Assembly (NCBI RefSeq): GCF_049803795.1
Contig: NZ_JBNAGJ010000008.1
Coordinates: forward strand, 62,001-126,000
Direction: 5' to 3'
From: Thalassobius sp002708925
GTDB taxonomy: Bacteria; Pseudomonadota; Alphaproteobacteria; Rhodobacterales; Rhodobacteraceae
Length of the DNA stretch: 64,000 bases
Shown: positions 43,041 to 53,000 of the stretch, one piece after another
How the letters are laid out: each line of letters begins with the position of its first letter
Position numbering within the stretch: position 1 is the first letter of the stretch
Position numbers and translations under genes: made by a program
Notes under the pieces: generated by a model
The model's input: the letters and a program-made list of their open reading frames with translations, nothing else
The model's database searches: none
What the model was told of the DNA's origin: nothing

Positions 43041-44490
43041 AGCCCTGCTATGCTTGGTGTTTTTGGGGGTCGGCCCTGTGATGGCCGATCCCGACACGCC
43101 CCCCCGCACCCCGCAGGAAAGCGCCCGCATCGCAGCGGCGATGCGCCTGCTGCCCGGCCAGCCGAACCCGTTCGAAAGCAACCCCGGTGGTAAGGGCACG
43201 CTGCACGGCGCGGCGCCCGATCGGGTTTTCTCGGCCCCGCTGACGGGGATAGAGCCCGAGGCACGGATGAACTTTGTCCTGGGCCAGGCCATGTTCGAGA
43301 AATTCTGGGTGCAGTCGCCCTCGTCCACCAAGGCTTCGGATGGGCTGGGCCCTTATTATAACGCGCGCTCATGCGCCATGTGCCATCCGGGCAATGGGCG
43401 CGGCGCGGCCCCCGATGGCGATGGCCCCCTGCCCATGACGCTGATGCTGCGCCTGTCGGTGCAGGGCGGTGACACCCACGGCATCCAAGAGTATCTGGCC
43501 ACCCTGCCCGACCCGCACCTGGGCGGGCAATTACAGACAGACGCCATTTCCGGGCTGGACCCCGAGGGCGCTCCGACGGTCCGTTACCAGCATATCAAGG
43601 TCGATCTGCCCGGCGAAACCGTGACCCTGCGCCGGCCTCTCTATGATGCCGGCGCCCCGCTAAGCGCCCAGACGATGATCAGCCCGCGCCTGGCCCCGCC
43701 CCTGCATGGGATGGGCCTGATTGATGCGATTCGCGACGCCGACATCCTGGCCAATGCCGACCCGCAGGATCGCGATGGCGATGGGATCTCGGGGCGGGCG
43801 AACTGGGGGCTGTCGCGCGATACCGGGCAGGTCAGCCTGGGGCGCTATGGATGGAAGGCGGGCAATGCCACGCTGCGCGAACAGGTGGCGGATGCGTTTT
43901 CCAACGACATCGGGATTTCCTCTCCGATATTCGAGGCCGGATGGGGGGATTGCACGCCCACGCAGACTGCCTGCCGTGCAGCACCGCATGGCGATGGTGA
44001 CGTGCGCGGAACCGAGCTGGATCAGCAGGGGCTGGACCTGACCACGCTCTATGTGGGCCATCTGGCGGTTCCCGCCCGCCCGGCTGCGCACAGCGCCCTG
44101 CCCGGTCGCGATCTGTTCGTGGATCTGGGCTGCGCCGCCTGCCACCGGCCCGCCTATGTGACAGAGCGGCGCGAAAACGACCCGCTGCGCGGTTTTCAGA
44201 TGATCTGGCCCTATTCGGATTTCCTGCTGCATGACATGGGCGAGGGCCTGGCCGATCACCGCCCCGAACATCGCGCAACAGGTCGTGAATGGCGCACGCC
44301 GCCGCTTTGGGGTATTGGACGGACGAAACAAGTCTTGGATTCGGAATATTATCTGCACGATGGCCGCGCGCGCACGCTGACCGAGGCGATCCTGTGGCAC
44401 GCAGGCGAGGCCCAGCCGGCCCGAGACCGCTTTAGCCTTTTGGCACCTCCCGACCGGGATGCCCTGATCAAATTCTTGGAAAGTTTGTGA
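43000..44490 (+). CDS. di-haem oxidoreductase, DUF1111 family (COG3488)
   Basis: A 496-residue exported cytochrome-like protein. ATG 43000 lies inside bfr and gives a signal peptide (core ALLCLVFLGVGPVMA). Two haem c motifs are seen: CAMCH at about residue 125 and CAACH at about 378. The family is annotated as thiol or di-haem oxidoreductase and is nearly always found between two imelysin genes, as here. A redox role in iron handling in the periplasm is inferred. Its stop overlaps the next ATG by one base. Confidence 0.88.
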   Translation: MSSSTQAKWTKPSKALLCLVFLGVGPVMADPDTPPRTPQESARIAAAMRLLPGQPNPFESNPGGKGTLHGAAPDRVFSAPLTGIEPEARMNFVLGQAMFEKFWVQSPSSTKASDGLGPYYNARSCAMCHPGNGRGAAPDGDGPLPMTLMLRLSVQGGDTHGIQEYLATLPDPHLGGQLQTDAISGLDPEGAPTVRYQHIKVDLPGETVTLRRPLYDAGAPLSAQTMISPRLAPPLHGMGLIDAIRDADILANADPQDRDGDGISGRANWGLSRDTGQVSLGRYGWKAGNATLREQVADAFSNDIGISSPIFEAGWGDCTPTQTACRAAPHGDGDVRGTELDQQGLDLTTLYVGHLAVPARPAAHSALPGRDLFVDLGCAACHRPAYVTERRENDPLRGFQMIWPYSDFLLHDMGEGLADHRPEHRATGREWRTPPLWGIGRTKQVLDSEYYLHDGRARTLTEAILWHAGEAQPARDRFSLLAPPDRDALIKFLESL

Positions 44491-45551
44491 TGCTCAAACC
44501 TCTGCTGACCGCCGCCCTGATGGCCCCGTTGATGGCTCGGCCCGTATCTTTGGCCATATCTTTGGCCATATCCCTGCCTGCGCTGGCAGAGGCCGACCCC
44601 GCCCCGCCCGAGGCCGAACGCGCCGTGCAAGAGCATATCCTGCCCGGTTTCTCGGCTCTGGCGGATTCGACGGCGCGGCTGTCGGATATGGCGGCGCAGA
44701 ACTGCGATCCGGCCGAGCCGGCGCTGCGGTCCGCCTGGGGCGCGGCCTTCGATGACTGGATCGAGGTCAGCCACCTGCGCTTTGGCCCTACCGAGACCGA
44801 AAACCGCGCCTTTGCCATGGGATTCTGGCCCGATGGCCGCTCGAAGACGCCCAAGTCTCTGACCCGGCTGATCGCCGATCAGGATCCGATCATCACCACC
44901 CCCGAGGGCATTGCCTCGCTCTCGATTGCGGCGCGGGGGTTTTATGCGCTGGAATACCTGCTCTATGATGCGCGCTATCAGGAAAATACCGGCTATGCCT
45001 GCGCGCTGACTCAGGCGCTAAGCGCGGATCTGGCGGCAACTGCGGGGGCGATGGCGCGGGACTGGGCGAACAGCTATGCGCAATTGATGCTGACGCCGGG
45101 CAGCGAATACAGCCCCTATCAATCCGCCGATGAGGTGCGCCAGGAGCTGTTCAAAGCGCTGGCCACGGGGCTGCAATTCACCTCGGATACGCGGCTGGGG
45201 CGTCCTTTGGGCACATTCGACAAACCGCGCCCCAAACGGGCCGAGGCCTGGCGGTCGGGGCGCGCGCTGCATCATGTGATCGTGTCGCTGCAAACCCTGC
45301 GCGCGCTGGCGCTGATCCTGTCCGAGAACGACGACCGGCTTAGCGCGGATGTGGCTCGGGCGTTTGATCAGGCCCTTGCGCAGGCCCTGGCATTAGAGGA
45401 TCCGGTCTTTGCCGGGGTCGATGATCCCGCGCAGCGGCTGAAAATCGAGATCCTGAAACAGACGATCGACACGATCCGCGAACAGCAGTTGGCCAATATC
45501 GGAGCCAAGCTGGGCGTCGCGGCAGGATTCAACGCGCTGGATGGCGATTAA
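44490..45551 (+). CDS. second imelysin-family protein (COG3489)
   Basis: A 353-residue imelysin-fold protein with a signal peptide that contains a 12-base tandem duplication (LAIS-LAIS). The motif region is GFYALEYLLYD, in which Tyr stands at the position of the His of GxHxxE, so metal binding may differ from the first imelysin. ATG 44490 overlaps the upstream stop. Next gene begins 12 bases downstream. Confidence 0.88.
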   Translation: MLKPLLTAALMAPLMARPVSLAISLAISLPALAEADPAPPEAERAVQEHILPGFSALADSTARLSDMAAQNCDPAEPALRSAWGAAFDDWIEVSHLRFGPTETENRAFAMGFWPDGRSKTPKSLTRLIADQDPIITTPEGIASLSIAARGFYALEYLLYDARYQENTGYACALTQALSADLAATAGAMARDWANSYAQLMLTPGSEYSPYQSADEVRQELFKALATGLQFTSDTRLGRPLGTFDKPRPKRAEAWRSGRALHHVIVSLQTLRALALILSENDDRLSADVARAFDQALAQALALEDPVFAGVDDPAQRLKIEILKQTIDTIREQQLANIGAKLGVAAGFNALDGD

Positions 45552-45563
45552 ACGGGGGCCAAG

Positions 45564-46643
45564 ATGACCACAAGACGCGGATTTTTGGCCGGGCTACTGG
45601 CCAGCGGTCTGGCCTCGGGGGCCAGTTGGGCCGATGTCGGCGGGCCTCGGTTTCTGTCAGCGGCCAGGACGGGCGCGGGGCATCGCCTGATCGGCCTGTC
45701 AGCAACCCTGGAGCCACTGTTCTCCGTGCCCATGCCTGGGCGCGGCCATGCCGCCGCGGCCCATCCAGAAGCCGCCGAGATCGTCGCCTTTGCCCGCCGC
45801 CCCGGCACATTTGCGCAGGTCATAGATTGCGCGAATGGCGCGATCAAAGCCGAGCTGCACAGCCCCGAGGGCCGGCATTTCTATGGGCATGGCGTGTTTT
45901 CGGCCGATGGGCGAATGCTGTTCACTCCGGAAAACGATTATGAAAACGGCGCGGGCCGCGTGGCCGTCTGGGATCGGACGCGCGGATACCGGCGAGTGGG
46001 GGATTTCAGCTCGGGCGGGGTGGGCCCGCATGACATGCTGCGCCTGCCGGGAACCGATCGGTTCGTCATCGCCAATGGCGGGATCGACACGCATCCCGAA
46101 AGCGGGCGCACACCGCTGAATCTGGCCTCGATGCGGGCAAATCTGGCGCTGATCGGCCCCGACGGCAAGATTTCCGAGATCACCCAGCTGGACCCTGCGC
46201 TGCGGCTGAACTCGATCCGCCATATGGCTGTCCGGGCCGATGGGACAGTGGGCTTTGCGATGCAGTGGCAGGGCAATGCAACCGATCACCCGCCGCTGGT
46301 GGGCCTGTACCGTCCGGGCCGCAAGGAAACGCCCGTCCTGGGCCGCGCCCCGGCCCCGCTGCACGCCCGGATGCGCGGCTATGCTGGCTCGATCGCCTTT
46401 TCCGGGGACGGGACGCAGGTGGCGATCTCCAGCCCGCGCGGCGGTATGATTCATGTTTTCGACGCCGAAACCGGCGATTTTCTCTGGCATGTACAAGAAG
46501 AGGATGTCTGCGGGCTGAACGTGCTGGGGGCCGGGTTTATCGCCACGGCGGGCACGGGCCGGGTGATCCGGTTCTCCGGGCCTCAGGCGCAGATTATCGG
46601 CCAGCAGGAACTGGCCTGGGACAACCACCTGATTTACGTGTGA
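45564..46643 (+). CDS. DUF1513 protein, Tat-exported beta-propeller-like (COG3490)
   Basis: A 359-residue protein with a Tat signal (TTRRGFLAGLLASGLASGASWA). The body shows repeated short strands with Asp/Gly turns (YGHGVFSADGRMLF, GSIAFSGDGTQVAI, GGMIHVFDAETG) typical of a beta propeller. It is the last gene of the imelysin-DUF1111-imelysin-DUF1513 set. Tat export suggests folding or cofactor loading before export. Its exact role is unknown. Confidence 0.87.
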   Translation: MTTRRGFLAGLLASGLASGASWADVGGPRFLSAARTGAGHRLIGLSATLEPLFSVPMPGRGHAAAAHPEAAEIVAFARRPGTFAQVIDCANGAIKAELHSPEGRHFYGHGVFSADGRMLFTPENDYENGAGRVAVWDRTRGYRRVGDFSSGGVGPHDMLRLPGTDRFVIANGGIDTHPESGRTPLNLASMRANLALIGPDGKISEITQLDPALRLNSIRHMAVRADGTVGFAMQWQGNATDHPPLVGLYRPGRKETPVLGRAPAPLHARMRGYAGSIAFSGDGTQVAISSPRGGMIHVFDAETGDFLWHVQEEDVCGLNVLGAGFIATAGTGRVIRFSGPQAQIIGQQELAWDNHLIYV

Positions 46644-46645
46644 AC

Positions 46646-46668
46646 GGGCCCGGCCGCACGGCCGGACC
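46646..46668. terminator. hairpin between convergent iron and TRAP genes
   Basis: GGG-C-CCGGCC and GGCCGG-A-CCC form a stem with one mismatch and the loop GCAC. It lies between the stop codons of DUF1513 (+) and dctM (-), and could serve both strands. No strong T run. Confidence 0.5.
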
Positions 46669-46676
46669 CTCTGCGT

Positions 46677-48077
46677 TTACGCCAGTCCGGGCAGATAGAG
46701 CACAATCGCAGGAAAGGCGATCAGCAGCGCAATCGTCACCGCATCGGCCACAAAGAACGGGGTCACGCCGCGGAACACGTCTTGGACGCTTAGATCATCG
46801 CGCACCCCGGCCACCACGAAACAGTTCAGCCCGATGGGCGGGGTGATCAGGCAGAACTCGGCCATTTTCACCACCAGAATCCCGAACCAGATCGCACACA
46901 TCGGCCCCGACATGCCGAAGGCGCTGTCAGCGGCCGAGACCATCTCGCCTCCGTTCAGGGCCATGACGGCCGGATAGACCACCGGCAAAGTCAGCAGCAG
47001 CATCCCGATCGCATCCATGAACATCCCCAGCACCGCATAGGCCAGCAGGATATAGATCAGCGTCAGCATCGGCGACTGATCCAGGCTGGTGATCCAGTCG
47101 GAAAACGCACTGGGCAGATCGGCAAACCCCAAGAAGCGCACATAGATCAGCACGCCCCAGATGATGGTAAAGATCATCGCGCTGAGTTTCGCCGTTTCCA
47201 GCAGAGCGTCCTTGAGCTGGGTCCAGCGCATCCCGCGATACACCGCCATCAGGAACACCACAAAGGCCCCCAGCGCGCCGCCCTCGGTCGGGGTGCCCCA
47301 GGCATCGCCTCCAAACGGGTTGTAGATAAAGAAGATGATGATCAGCACCACGAAAAAGATCGGGAAGGCCGGCGGGATCGAGGCCAGCCTCTGCCCCCAT
47401 GTGAACCCGCGCACGGGCGGGCCGAAATTGGGGACAATCAGCGCCATGCCCACGATCAGCGCGCCATAAACGATGGCGGAAAACGCGCCGGGGATGAAGC
47501 CCGCCAGCAGCAGCTTGCCCACGTCCTGTTCCACGATGATCGCGTAAATCACCAGAATAGCCGAGGGCGGGATCAGGCTGGCCAGCGTGCCCCCCGCCGC
47601 CACAACGCCCGCGGCAAAGCGCTTGTCATAGCCGATTTTCAGCATCTCGGGGATGGCGATACGGGCAAACACCGCCGCCGTCGCCACCGAGGCCCCGGAC
47701 ACCGCCGCAAACCCCGCCGTCGCAAACACCGTGGACACCGCCAGCCCGCCCGGCAGCCAGCCGACCCAGCGTTTGGCGGCCTCGAACAGGGCCTTGGTCA
47801 GCCCCGCGTAATAGGCCAGGTATCCGATCAGGATGAAGGTGGGAATGAGGCTAAGCGCCTGGGACGAGACCTTGGAATGCGGCACCTGCCCGGCGGTTTT
47901 CACCGCAATCGTCGCCGCCTTCATGAACCGGGACGGATCATAGCCGAACTTGTTCCAGAAAATCCACGTCAGCCCCACCAGCCCGGCGATGCCCGCCGCA
48001 AAGGCCACGCGCATTCCCAGGACCACCATCAGCAGCAAAAACCCCGAGACCCACAGGCCAATATCAATCGGTTCCAT
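46677..48077 (-). CDS. dctM: TRAP transporter large permease DctM
   Basis: A 466-residue multi-helix membrane protein of the TRAP large-permease family, a sodium-driven uptake transporter for carboxylates and related substrates. Conserved stretches: SGASVATAAVFARIAIPEMLK, GGTLASLIPPSAILVIYAII and TPPIGLNCFVVAGV. It overlaps the dctQ stop by one base. Substrate not predictable from sequence. Confidence 0.94.
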   Translation of the reverse strand: MEPIDIGLWVSGFLLLMVVLGMRVAFAAGIAGLVGLTWIFWNKFGYDPSRFMKAATIAVKTAGQVPHSKVSSQALSLIPTFILIGYLAYYAGLTKALFEAAKRWVGWLPGGLAVSTVFATAGFAAVSGASVATAAVFARIAIPEMLKIGYDKRFAAGVVAAGGTLASLIPPSAILVIYAIIVEQDVGKLLLAGFIPGAFSAIVYGALIVGMALIVPNFGPPVRGFTWGQRLASIPPAFPIFFVVLIIIFFIYNPFGGDAWGTPTEGGALGAFVVFLMAVYRGMRWTQLKDALLETAKLSAMIFTIIWGVLIYVRFLGFADLPSAFSDWITSLDQSPMLTLIYILLAYAVLGMFMDAIGMLLLTLPVVYPAVMALNGGEMVSAADSAFGMSGPMCAIWFGILVVKMAEFCLITPPIGLNCFVVAGVRDDLSVQDVFRGVTPFFVADAVTIALLIAFPAIVLYLPGLA

Positions 48078-48721
48078 CAGCGGGCCTCCTCATCGTCAAA
48101 ACCGCCCACATGCTGCGCCTCTTCGGCGGCCTGCGCGGCGGCGGACAGCACCAGAGGCACCGCAACAGGTTCAACCAGCCCCAGCACGAAAGCCCGCCCA
48201 TAGCCCCACAGCTGGAGCACAACCCGCACGCACAGCACAGAAAACGCCACGGGGGCCAGCAATTTGGCCGGCCAGATCGGAATGCCGATGTCGATCGAGC
48301 TGTCACGGCTCCACATCGGCGCGGCGAAATCGAAACTGCGCTGGAAATGCTCCCAGCTGCCCCAGACCAGCAGCGCCATCAGGATCAGCGTGGCCAGTGC
48401 GGTGATGAATTCAGCCGCCCACAGCGCCCGGCCCTTCAGCCGCCCCACCAGAATGTCCATGCGGATATGCCCGCCGTCGCGCTGCGTATAGGCCACGCCC
48501 ATGAAGGCGATCAGCGGCATGATCTGCTCGATCCAGTCCACATAGCCGGGCAAGGGCGCGTTCATCGTGTTGCGCCCGCCCACGGAAATGACCGCCAGCA
48601 CCATCAGCGAAAACACCGCCAACCCGCTGATCAGGGCCAGAATTTTTTCGATCCGATGCAAGGATCGGTCCAGGCGGCTCAGGGTCGAGCCGTCCTCAAG
48701 CACAGCGGATGAGCCAGCCAT
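48077..48721 (-). CDS. dctQ: TRAP transporter small permease DctQ
   Basis: A 214-residue protein with four predicted membrane helices (for example ILALISGLAVFSLMVLAVISVGG). It contains the DctQ pattern VGGRN and YTQRDGGHIRMDILVGRL. The C-terminal tail is long and acidic. It sits between dctP and dctM, 90 bases after dctP with a hairpin between. Confidence 0.92.
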   Translation of the reverse strand: MAGSSAVLEDGSTLSRLDRSLHRIEKILALISGLAVFSLMVLAVISVGGRNTMNAPLPGYVDWIEQIMPLIAFMGVAYTQRDGGHIRMDILVGRLKGRALWAAEFITALATLILMALLVWGSWEHFQRSFDFAAPMWSRDSSIDIGIPIWPAKLLAPVAFSVLCVRVVLQLWGYGRAFVLGLVEPVAVPLVLSAAAQAAEEAQHVGGFDDEEAR

Positions 48722-48776
48722 GCGTCCCCCTCTCTGGATGCCCTTTGCGGGCCTATTGCCGTATCTGAAACGGAAA

Positions 48777-48804
48777 CCGCCCGAGGGCCAAAGCCGTCGG
48801 GCGG
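48777..48804 (-). terminator. intercistronic hairpin after dctP
   Basis: CCGCCCGA and TCGGGCGG pair perfectly around a 12-base loop; on the minus strand TTTCC follows. It likely lets more dctP than dctQM message accumulate, as seen in many TRAP operons. Confidence 0.65.
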
Positions 48805-48811
48805 TATGATC

Positions 48812-49822
48812 TTATTTACGGGTTTCGGCCAGGGTGGTCATGACAGTGTCATACAGCCCCTGCGCGTCGATGCCCTGTTTGGTCATGTCCGCCAGCCATT
48901 TTTCCCGGATCGGATCGGCGGCCGCGGCGCGGAACTTGTCCAGCTCGGCCTCGGAGATCATGACCTTGGTCACGTTCTTTTCGGCCAGCACGGTGTCCCA
49001 TTTCTCTAGCAGCGCGCCATAGTTGGCCAGGTAGTGATCCAGCGCCTCGTCGATCGAGCCATCCAGCGCGGCGCGTTCGGACTCCGACAGCGCGTCATAG
49101 GCATCGGTGTTCACCACCACCGGGCAATTCACCGTGCCGGGGTTCAGGTTGGCCGTCCACCAGGTGGCCTGATCAATGGTGCGGAACGCAAAATGCGCGT
49201 GCTGCGCAAAGGCCACCGTGTCCACCACGCCGCTTTCCATGGCGTTATAGGCCTCGGTTGCGGTCACGGATGTGGGCACAGCGCCGATGGTCTTGAAGGC
49301 CTGACCGATACCGCCCGTCGCGCGCACGCGCATCCCGTTCATCTTGTCCAGCGTATCCCGAGGCTCGCCGGTGCCAACCAGGTTATATTGCGGCATCGGC
49401 GAGGGCATGAACAGTTTCGCGTTCCAGCGCGCCAGATCCTTTTGCGCGGCCGGATGGGCATAGACCGCGCGGGCCACGGCCACCTCTTCGGCAAGGGTAT
49501 TCACGCCCAGAAAGGGCAGTTCCAGCACGGTGATGGTGGGATTCTTATCGCGGTGATAGCCCGCACAGAACTGCGCCATTTCAAACGCGCCGATGGAAAT
49601 CCCGTCCAGGTTTTCCTTGTTCTTGGACAGGCCGCCATAGCTGATGTTCAGGGTAAATTCGCCGCCGGTTTTTTCGCTGACCAGCTCGGCCAGTTTTTCG
49701 ATATGTTCGGTAAAGGCCCGGCGTTTGCCCCAGACGGACACGTTCCATTCGGTTGCCATGGCCTCGGTTGCAAAGCCAAAGGCAAGCGCCGCAACAGCGG
49801 CCTTGGTCATCAGGTTCTTCAT
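48812..49822 (-). CDS. dctP: TRAP transporter substrate-binding protein DctP
   Basis: A 336-residue periplasmic binding protein with a signal peptide (MKNLMTKAAVAALAFGFATEAMA). The substrate-site region shows GMRVRATGGIGQAFKTIGAVPTS split motifs RVRATGG and the conserved NAMESGVVD. First gene of dctP-dctQ-dctM. Lies 220 bases from the 3' end of putA, with hairpins in the gap, so it is probably separately transcribed. Confidence 0.93.
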   Translation of the reverse strand: MKNLMTKAAVAALAFGFATEAMATEWNVSVWGKRRAFTEHIEKLAELVSEKTGGEFTLNISYGGLSKNKENLDGISIGAFEMAQFCAGYHRDKNPTITVLELPFLGVNTLAEEVAVARAVYAHPAAQKDLARWNAKLFMPSPMPQYNLVGTGEPRDTLDKMNGMRVRATGGIGQAFKTIGAVPTSVTATEAYNAMESGVVDTVAFAQHAHFAFRTIDQATWWTANLNPGTVNCPVVVNTDAYDALSESERAALDGSIDEALDHYLANYGALLEKWDTVLAEKNVTKVMISEAELDKFRAAAADPIREKWLADMTKQGIDAQGLYDTVMTTLAETRK

Positions 49823-49945
49823 TGTTTTCCTCCCGTACGCGGCACGTTCACCACCGCAGACAGAAGGAAGCTAGTACAGCCCTTTCTGAGTGCCAAGCCT
49901 TTCTTGCAGAAAGACATTCTGCATACCGGAAAGTGGGTAGGAACC

Positions 49946-49985
49946 CCGTGAATCCACGGTATCGCACGGGCCCATATCCGGGCCC
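49946..49985. terminator. two hairpins downstream of putA
   Basis: CCGTG-AATC-CACGG (49946-49959) and GGGCCC-ATATCC-GGGCCC (49968-49985) lie 58 to 97 bases past the putA stop. Neither is followed by a T run on the minus strand. The rest of 49823-50042 shows no gene. Confidence 0.45.
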
Positions 49986-50042
49986 AGCCCTAGCGTTTCG
50001 CGCTGCTTCGCCTGCTGTCCGGCGGTTCCAGAATCGCAAAGA

Positions 50043-53000
50043 TCAACCGCTTGCCGCCAGCAGCTGCGCATTGCCGCCCGCGGCCGTGGTGTCGATACAG
50101 ATGTGACGCTCCAGCCGGCAGCGCGCGGCCAGATCCTGCCCGGTGCTCAGCCCAACCAGCGCCCCCTGGCGCGCGGCCAGAGCCTGCCGGGCCTGCGCGA
50201 CATCCTCGTCCTCAGACCATAGCGCCACCAGCGCCAGCCCCGGCAGATGCGCCAGCAGCGCGCGCGGCAGCACCCCGTTCAGCCCCATCGCGGCAGGCAC
50301 GCCGGGGGCAATCGCCAGCGCCGGGCAGCCGTTTTCGCGCGCGATCCGCACTTGCTGGGCCGCGTCATCCGCCGAGGGCCCCAGGCACAGCACCAGCCCG
50401 CGCCCAAAAACCGACAGCCGGTTGGATTCCCCTGTGGGGCCGGGCAGATCCTGCGCGCTTAGCCGGACCGGAGCCTCCTCTGCCAGCCCGCTTAGCGCAG
50501 CGTTCACGCGATCTTGCGTCAGGGACGCCCCGGCCACCAGAGGATGAGCCACACGCACAGGCCGGGTGAACCGGGGCAGATAGGCCGGACCGCCCGCCTT
50601 GGGGCCGGTGCCGGACAGCCCCTCGCCGCCGAAAGGCTGAGAGCCGACGATCGCACCGATCTGGTTTCGGTTCACATAGAGATTGCCCACCCGGATTCTG
50701 GCGCAGACCTGCTCGACCCGGCTGTCGATCCGCGTATGCAGACCAAAAGTCAGCCCATATCCGGTGGCATTCACCGCATCCACCACCGCGTCAATCTGGC
50801 TGGCCTTGAACGTGGCCACATGCAGCACGGGGCCGAAAATCTCGCGCTCCAGCGCGGCGATTCCGTCCACGCGGATCACGGTGGGGGCGATGAAATGGCC
50901 AGCCGTCGGGGCGTCCAGCTGTTTCAGAACGTCTCCGCGGGCGCGGGCCTGGGCGATATAATCGGTAAAATCCGCCTGCGCGCGCGCGTCGATCACCGGG
51001 CCGACATCGGTTGCCAGATCCCACGGATTGCCCATCGCCAGCTCGTCCATCGCGCCAAACAGCATCGGCAGCAGCGTGCCTGCGATGTCCTCTTGGATAT
51101 ACAGGCAGCGCAGGGCCGAGCACCGCTGCCCCGCCGACTGAAACGCCGAGGCCACGATGTCGCGCACCGCCTGTTCGGGCAGCGCGGTGCTGTCCACGAT
51201 CATCGCGTTCAGCCCGCCGGTTTCCGCAATCAGCACCGCCTCCGAGGGCGTGCCGCTGGCCATGGCACGCTGAATCCGCTGCGCCGTAGCCGTCGAGCCG
51301 GTAAAGCACACGCCATTCACCCGCGCGCTGCCGGTCAGCACCGGGCCCAGCTCTGCGCCCTGCCCTGGCAGCAGTTGCAGCGCCGTCAGTGGCACTCCTG
51401 CCTGATGCAGCAGTTGCGTGGCGCGATGGGCAATCAGGCTGGTGGCCTCGGCCGGTTTGGCCAGCACCGCATTGCCCGCCGCCAACGCGGCCGCAATCTG
51501 CCCGGTGAAAATCGCCAGCGGGAAATTCCACGGCGAAATACAGGTGAACACCCCACAGGCCGGAGCCTCCAGCCCGGCGGCCTGAGCCGCATAATAGCGC
51601 AGGAAATCCACCGCCTCGCGCAGTTCGGAAATCGCGTCATTGGGGGTTTTGCCGGCCTCGCGCGCCAATAGGGCGAACAGCTCGCCGAAATGCGCCTCAT
51701 ATAGATCCGCCGCCGTGTTCAGGATACCGGCGCGGCGCGCAACGGGCGCGTCCCATGGGGCAGCATCGGCCAGAGCCTGCGCGGCCTCGGCCGGGGTGGC
51801 CTCGCGCAGCTGACCGACGGTATCTTGCGGCAGCGCCGGGTTGATCACCGCCCGCGCTGCCCCCGTTTCCGAGGGCGAGACCATCAGCGCCCCGCCCTGC
51901 CAATGATAAGTAGCAAACCGCGCACGCGCTGCCTGAACCCGCTCCAGATCGAGGGCATCATGCAGATCCCAGCCGCAAGCATTGCGGCGCTCGGGCGCGA
52001 ACAGATCACCGGGGGCCAGAACCCCCGGCCCCGGCTGGCCGCCCAGCGCCTGCAACGCCTCGAACGGGTCGGCCACCACCTCTGCGGGCGCCACATCTTC
52101 GTCCACGATCTGATTCACAAAGGACGAGTTCGCCCCGTTTTCCAACAGCCGCCGCACCAGATAGGCCAGCAAATCGCGATGCGCCCCCACCGGCGCATAG
52201 ATGCGGCAGCGCGTGCCCGCATCCTGTTTCACGATGTCATGCAGCCCCTCGCCCATGCCATGCAGGCGCTGGAATTCAAACGGCTGCCCATTGGCCATTT
52301 GCAGGATCGTGGCCACCGAATGCGCGTTATGCGTGGCAAATTGCGGATAGATCCTGTCTGTCATCCTCAGCAGCTTGGCCGCGCAGCACAGATAGGCCAC
52401 ATCCGTCGCCTGTTTGCGCGTGTAGACGGGAAAGACTTCCAGCCCCTCTACCTGAGCGCGCTTGATTTCCGAATCCCAATAGGCGCCCTTGACCAGCCGC
52501 ACCATGATTTTGCGATCCAGCCGCTGCGCCAGGGCATAGAGCCAGTCCAGCGCATAGGGCGCGCGTTTGCCATAGGCCTGCACCACCACGCCAAAACCGT
52601 CCCAGCCCGCCAGACGCGGATCGGACAGAACCGCCTGAATGACATCCAGCGACAGGTCCAGCCGGTCGGCCTCTTCCGCGTCGATGTTCAGACCCATATT
52701 GGCCTGTTTGGCCGCCAGAGCCAGCTCCAGCGTTGCGGCGGTCAGTTCTGTCATCACCCGGTCGTGCTGCCCCAGCTCATAGCGCGGATGCAGGGCCGAC
52801 AGCTTGATCGAGATACCGGGATTGTCGCGAATATCCTGTGCGCGGGCTTCCTTGCCCAGGCGTTTGATCGCAGCCAGATAGGCCGCGTGATACTTGGCCG
52901 CGTCACGGGCGGTCAGCGCGGCCTCGCCCAGCATGTCATAGGAGAAAGTATAGCCCTGCTTGGCCCGCGCCCTGCCGCGTTTGATCGCTTCGTCAATGTC

